From Petrolisthes cinctipes (lineage: Eukaryota; Arthropoda; Malacostraca; Decapoda; Porcellanidae): a stretch of DNA of 64,000 nucleotides. A program made the translations under genes and the position numbers. The notes below the pieces were generated by a model. The model was given only the letters and a program-made list of their open reading frames with translations, had not been told where the DNA came from and made no database searches. The stretch is from assembly GCA_033782935.1 (NCBI GenBank), contig JAWQEG010000365.1, positions 620,001-684,000 on the forward strand. Reading direction: 5' to 3'. Below, piece after piece: positions 58,311 through 64,000 of this stretch (the stretch's first letter is position 1; each line of letters begins with the position of its first letter).

Positions 58311-58754
58311 TGTCACGAGTCAGACATAGACTCGTTGCAAACGATGGTGGATATGTCCGACGCCCATTTCACCGCGTATGGTTATCACACGCGGATTCAG
58401 TATAATAAGAAAATTAATCAGTCGAATAAGCCTTCTCAGGACTCTGCTGTTTCATATAACCAGTCGAGTAAAAATCAGTCACAGCAGCAGAGTCAAATTG
58501 TTCGTCAGCAACCTAACTCTCAATTTAATCATACGCAGAAACAAGGTAATAATCACTATTCGCAGCAGTCAAATCAGTACCGTTACCAAGGAAAGAGTAA
58601 CTGGAAAAATAGTAATAACCATGTTGGAAATAAGGGTTATTATCAGCGATCGGCAGCTGCAACACAGGGTGAACCCCAGTATTCACCTGTGGCGGTTCAA
58701 CCTAGGGTAGAACCACGAGTGCCTCAGTCGGTTCACGAACCTCATCAATTGTGA

Positions 58755-61268
58755 CTAAACGCGACAGGAGTCTCGAAAGGTAAGTCTGGTTTCCATATTT
58801 GTCCGGGAAGGGTTAACGGGATATCTGTTGAAGTCTTTCGAGATAATGGGTCATCGGGGTGTTGTGTCGCTGATGGCTTAGTTGCTTCTAATGATTTTAC
58901 AGGGGAGCAGGTAACTATCACTATGATTGATGGTACCAGGAGGCTCTATCCTCTTGCTAAAGTTGCAGTGGAGAGTCCATTCTATACAGGCCAGGTAATT
59001 GCAGCAGTCATGCAAAATCCTGTGTCAGATTTGATAATAGGAAATATACCAGGGGTTAAGAATGCGTGTTCAGTGGAAGTTTCCACACAGACTGGTGCAG
59101 CTGCTGTAACCAGGGGTATGGCGCATGCGAAGAAATCAGTTGTTCCACTTCAAGTGACAACTGCCGCCGACCTCGTCAATTGCGAGGATGTAATTGCAGA
59201 GCAAGCAAGTGACCCTTCATTGGCACTTGTTCGCAAGCAGGCACTTGAGGGTGAGAGTAGAGATCGACATGGTATTGTAACCAGTTACGTCAGGAGGAGA
59301 AACAGGTTTTACCGTCGTACAGTAAACCCCGATGGGGAAGAGAGGGTTCAGTTTCTCGTACCAGAGAAATACCGACAGGCTGTGTTCACCCTGGGTCATC
59401 ATTCTATATTAGGGGGTCATATGGGGATGAGGAAAACAATTGATAGGATTCAGTCTCATTTCTATTGGCCAGGTATGGGGAGAGAGATAGGGAGAATGTT
59501 GAGGTCATGTGACGTTTGTCAGAAAACGTGTGACAGGGGTCGGGTGAAGCCCGCACCTCTAAAACCTCTACCGCTTATCTCAGAATCATTTGAGAGAGTA
59601 GCGGTTGATATCGTTGGACCAATTATTCCGAGGGCTACGGACGGTGCCAAGTATATTCTTACCTGTGTGGATTTCGCGACCAGATGGCCTGAAGCAGTGC
59701 CTCTGCGTGATATAGAAGCCACTACAGTGGCTGAAGCCTTGTTAGATATATTCTGTCGTGTCGGCATACCAAAGCAAGTATTGTCCGATCTAGGCAGTCA
59801 ATTTACCTCCGCGATGATGGAGGAATTGTGGAGATTACTCTCAGTTAAAGGGTTGAGGACAACACCTTATCATCCAATGTGTAATGGGTTGTGTGAGAGG
59901 TTTAATGGTACTCTCAAGAAAATGTTGAGGAGGATGGCAGTAGAACAACCTAGGGAGTGGTCCAGGTATATCTCGCCACTACTGTTCGCGTATCGCGAAG
60001 CACCTCAGGCATCGTTGCAATTTAGTCCATTCGAGTTAGTGTATGGTAAACTTGCTCGAGGACCACTTCAGGTTCTACGTGAACTTTGGGACGATGAGGA
60101 ATCGGATCCCGTGGTGAAAACCACTTATTCTTATGAAATTGATTTGGCAGAACGATTACAGCAAACCTGCGAGATTGCAAAGCAGGAGTTAGCTAAAGCG
60201 AAGGAGATTCAGAAGTCCTACTACGATAGGAAAACTAAGCTCCGAACGCTACATGTAGGGGGGAAGTGTCTCGTTCTGTTACCAACAGCTCATAATAAGT
60301 TGTTGGCTCAGTGGAAGGGTCCCTTTGAAGTAGTCAAAAAGGTGAATGACCTTAACTACATAGTTAAAATCAAAGGTGAAGCCAAGCGGTTCCATATTAA
60401 TATGCTTAAGGAGTATTACACCACCCAACAGGGGTGTACTTCCATTGTTACCACAGTTGGGGCAGGCTGTTGTAACATCACCTCAGAACAGAGTGAAGTG
60501 TTAAGTCTAGTCCGTGGTCATTTTTCCCCAGCAGTAGACATGGTTAGCGCTGCTGTGGTAATCCCCGAGGGTGACGAGGGATATACTCCGCAGACGGCTG
60601 AAGCTGAGGTCTCCGTTTCGGAGAATTTAAGACCAGACCAGCTTGCAAGAGTCAATGCGGTACTGGCAAAATATTCACGTGTGTTCTCTGACAGGCCTGC
60701 TGTTGCTAACGTAGCCTGTCACGAGATTCAGCTTACGAGCGACACACCAGTGAGGGTGAAACCATATCCTATTCCTGTACGGCTGATTGATACAGTACGT
60801 AAGGAAATTAATGACATGGAAGCAGCTGGTATCATTGAAAGGTCGGACTCGCCTTATTCCAGCCCTATTGTTGTGGTTCGGAAGAAGGACGGTGGTGTAC
60901 GCATTTGTGGAGATTACCGGCATGTCAACGCTGTACCTAGGGTCGATGCAGAACCCATGTGTGATCAGCAAGAGATTTTTGCTAGGATTAGAAATTCTCA
61001 GGTGTTCTCTAAGATGGATTTGGCTAAGGGTTTCTTTCAGATACCACTGGAGAAACGAAGTCGTCTCCTCACGGCTATATCCACGCCAAATGGGCTGTAT
61101 CATTTCAAGGTACTACCTTTTGGTCTCACTAATTCTCCCGGCGTGTTTAATCGTGTCATGCGTCAAGTATTACATGGCATTGAAGGGGTTGAAGCTTTTG
61201 TTGACGATGTTCTCGTGCACTCAACCACGTTTGAGGAGCACATTGTGATATTGCAAGCTGTCTTGTAA
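58755..61268 (+). pseudogene. GMR1-like Pol: protease, integrase, RT (copy B)
   Basis: Protease Asp at 58842, integrase HHCC at about 59394-59522, D at about 59604, D at about 59784, E at about 59892, RT motif A at about 61008 and FVDD at about 61197. It differs from copy A at four residues noted by eye, one being Arg to His in GDYRHVN of the RT. Confidence 0.88.
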
Positions 61269-62016
61269 CGACTGCAGGAATATAACATGACAGTCAAGCC
61301 ATCTAAGTGTGAATTGTTTCAGAAGGAGGTACAATTTTTGGGTCACACTGTAGGTGGGGGACGTTGTGGGTGCCAAAATGACAAGATAAAGAAAATCAAG
61401 GATGCGTCACGACCCGTTACAAAGAAACAGGTGCGCTCATTCTTGGGTCTTACAGGTTATTACCGTAAGTTTATCCCAAACTTTTCTGTCATTGCACATC
61501 CACTTAGTGAGCTCTTAAGGAAGAACGCTCCTAATAAAATCTCATGGGGGTCAGAACAAAAAGAAGCATTCATTTCACTTAAGAATCTTCTTTGCAAGGA
61601 ACCGATCTTGCAGTTGCCTGACAACCAACGGCCATTTATACTTAGGACTGATGCTTCTCAGTATGGTCTTGGTGCAGTTCTATTCCAGGAGAAGGATGGG
61701 GAAATATTCCCTGTTGCATATCACAGTCGTAAACTGAAGTCTGCTGAAGAAAATTACAGTACAGTGGAAAAGGAACTTCTGGCAGTAGTAAGGTATTAAG
61801 AAATACTACTACTATCTGTATGGTGATAATTTTGTGTTAGAAACCGATCATATGCCTCTGGAGAGTTTGCGTACATCAAAAAACGCCAACGCACGACTTA
61901 TGCGCTGGGCCCTCTATCTGCAACAGTTCAACTTCACAGTACGATACATAAAGGGAAGTGCTAATGTCGGGGCAGACCTTATGTCACGATTGCTTGAAGG
62001 AGAGTTAACCGAGTAA
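61269..62016 (+). pseudogene. GMR1-like RNase H (copy B)
   Basis: RT connection and RNase H in two frames, split by the same one-base shift near 61797. FTVRYIKGSANVGAD has Tyr where copy A has Cys. Confidence 0.83.
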
Positions 62017-62715
62017 ATATTCATGCGAAGACCGACCGGCAGAAGTATCCTCCGGGTCGAATTGCTCGTTAATTGTTACCTCTCCGAGCGCAACGAGCAC
62101 GAATCTTATACGACTCAGATTCAAGGGGATTCCTAGAGTTGGGGAAAAATCCGATGTTATATGTATTGTATTTGTGCAACTTATCCAAGACACGGATTCC
62201 AGCGGTTTACTCTGATCCAAGGCTCGGATAATTTACTAACAATATATTGCCTTCCAGAAATATTATTGCATTATTTTTTGTGTAACCTTATCCAAGACAC
62301 GGATTCCAGCGGTTTACTCTGATTCAAGGCTCGGATAATTTACTAATATATATATATATTGCCTTCCAGAATATTGTTGCATTTCCTACATATTATGTAA
62401 CAAATACACAATGCATTACATACACCACACTTATATATTGCTTAAATGTGTAGAAATTGTACTGAGCAGAAATTACCAGGTACATTCATTCTTGTCTCGG
62501 AGTTTCTTCCTAAGATTGAAAAGCTAAAGTAACTGTTGGGAGTTTTCCACTCATTGGCAAAAATGAACACGTAACTGGTGATAGTAATTCACACATACAA
62601 GAATAAGTGAAGTGTGGATGAATTGTTATTGTAAAGTTATACATGCAAAGGCGTCATTACCACTTCACGAATCTATTAAACATCGCATAGAGCAATGTCT
62701 TTTTGTGTGTGCAAA

Positions 62716-63895
62716 TATCACGAGTCAGACATAGACTCGTGACGTAATGTAAGCATAAGTAATAGAATGTTCTAGAGTAGTGGAATATTCCATACAGATG
62801 AGACAAAGGAGACAGGAGTGGGTTAAGATGTAGATGCAGCCTAGTTAATCTGCAGGTACTGGATTAGTAGCCAGGTAGAAAAAAGGTAACAGGGTCAAAT
62901 TTCAACTGAATTTGCACATCTTGTCTTATAGGTGTTTGTACGTTAATTACATCTTGTATTAATAAATTATGCTACCAGGGTAACTTATGGTATTGCAAAT
63001 GATCGTGAAGTGGAGGGAGATTATCGGGAATTATTAGTACGCCATAGGTAAATTGCAATTGCATGTATAACTAAAGTATGAGTGGGTACAATGTAAATCG
63101 TAGCCAATTAGGAGAATCGAACACAGATAGGAGGAGGAGCCAGGAAAATTTTGAACTTGCAGCCTCTCAGTTAAAATATAATATAAGTCAGTTTGGGAGA
63201 CACACTCGAAGGGAACACACTCGTATCGTCAGCTTCCCTTGCCTAGATCAATCCTCCACGTGTGCAGTGGGGAGTGATCAATGTAGACGCCGAATTCGTT
63301 GTATATTACACGATTCACAAGGCTTTACAGTTGTATACTGACTAGTTGCATTGACGCTGGTTCAGTAACTGAATTAAGGTGAGGGGGAGCCGGATCTTTG
63401 AAGAAAATTACGAGTGTGTTGAGAGACTCTGAGTTATTCCCGAGTGTGAGAAATTAGAAAAATATTCCAAACTTGCGTAGCATTGATAGAATTATTACAG
63501 TGTAACGTAACCTAGACTATCGTCACGTGTACGAGCGAGACGTAGCGAGAGCGAGTAGCTAGTTAGCGTTGCGTGAGTGCGTGAGTGTGTGTGTGTGTGT
63601 GTGTGAAATTTAATTATTCATGTTGGCTTAAGCTACTGGAGTTGAATAAATATAGAAATTTGCAATTGGTTGTTTGAATGCACCAGTAGATTTGATACCT
63701 ATATAAATACATATATATCGGGAAGAACCCTTAACATAAAAAAAATTCTATGTGCGGGGTGATTGAGGCCTAAGAACGGGGAGATAACCCTGATTACTTC
63801 TTCGCTGCAGCCAAGCAACAAAGATCATAAATTGAACCGGGCAAGGTAAGTTTATAATTATCATATTATAAATTAAATTATCGATAATTCTCACA
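62716..63895 (+). mobile_element. 3' LTR of GMR1-like element (copy B)
   Basis: About 1180 bp; one GT unit longer than copy A. Base 2 is A (TATCACGAG) against C in copy A and G in both 5' stubs. Confidence 0.75.
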
Positions 63896-64000
63896 TCACC
63901 GTCACAACCGTTACTTGACTACAATCCCAACCCGTCACCCCTGCCACAGCCCGAGCCCACGCCTAATCCTATCACACCTTCTCCCATCCCTTCACCATTG
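63896..64000 (+). pseudogene. Gypsy II tail, last part (copy B, cut by window)
   Basis: PSQPLLDYNPNPSPLPQ and onward, in the frame broken at 58310; runs off the window at the base matching 48594. Confidence 0.75.

Larger units (their letters stand above)
58311..63895 (+). mobile_element. GMR1-like Ty3/Gypsy element (copy B)
   Basis: TGTCACGAG start and TTCTCACA end, flanked by TCACCGT (58304-58310 and 63896-63902). Same domain order and lesions as copy A: gag TGA 58752-58754, TAA 61266-61268, frameshift at about 61797, 5' LTR stub only, 3' LTR from 62716. Confidence 0.88.
50911..64000 (+). repeat. 15.4-kb tandem duplication, copy B (cut by window end)
   Basis: Collinear with 35490-48594. 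It keeps all the retroelement lesions of copy A. Differences seen by eye include Val/Ile, Thr/Ser, Asn/Lys and Arg/His changes in the GMR1-like Pol (59033, 59136, 60233, 60922), Cys/Tyr at 61946, and base 2 of the 3' LTR. Confidence 0.9.

Overview
The window reads as animal, most likely arthropod, repeat-rich nuclear DNA. My best guess is a decapod crustacean or a relative. This rests on the mix seen: dense di-, tri- and tetranucleotide microsatellites, coding minisatellites, RNase H-bearing LINEs, Ty3/Gypsy elements with proline-rich tails, TTAA-flanked MITEs, a Harbinger-type element, Helitron-like ends, and split genes with GT-AG introns. Nothing looks bacterial: there are no operons or ribosome binding sites. 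The species cannot be named from sequence alone.

Only two host-type genes are supported. The first is the 3' end of a carbohydrate sulfotransferase-like gene on + (exons 8165-8272 and 9723-9975), with a 1.2 kb minisatellite in the intron between them. The second is a compact THAP zinc-finger gene on - (coding 22943 down to 19356). It has phase-1 exons, a tandemly duplicated exon, and a C-terminal coiled coil that depends on which splice acceptor is used. A fragment of an integrase-like zinc-binding domain lies at 50726-50910.

Layout: 115-960 is a 27-bp minisatellite with a 216-bp higher-order period. 2480-5500 is a Ty3/Gypsy relic (gag, protease piece, tail, 3' LTR), faced by an inverted LTR of the same family at 5847-6438. 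8165-9975 is the sulfotransferase end. 10490-17450 holds an older LINE apparently cut by a nearly complete EN-RT-RNase H LINE, both on -. 18370-18725 is a CR1/Jockey-type LINE fragment. 19340-23120 is the THAP gene with a 548-bp foldback element in an intron. 23431-24746 is a PIF/Harbinger-like element with a Myb/SANT remnant. 25472-28870 is a dead hAT transposase split by a TTAA-flanked MITE. 28940-34480 is a third LINE on -, cut by a second, shorter copy of the same MITE in inverse orientation.

The right 28 kb is a head-to-tail tandem duplication with a unit of about 15.42 kb: copy A 35490-50910, copy B 50911 to the window edge. Each copy holds Helitron-like ends, a tRNA-derived SINE, a 5'-truncated Ty3/Gypsy element in standard RT-RH-IN order, and, nested in its proline-rich tail, a second Ty3/Gypsy element with order protease-integrase-RT-RNase H. 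That Copia-like order in a Gypsy-type element is the hallmark of the GMR1-like group and is the most unusual system here. Its ends can be placed to the base: TG...CA termini, a 7-bp direct repeat, and a host reading frame that closes when the insert is removed. All retroelements shown are broken by stops, frameshifts or deletions; none looks intact.
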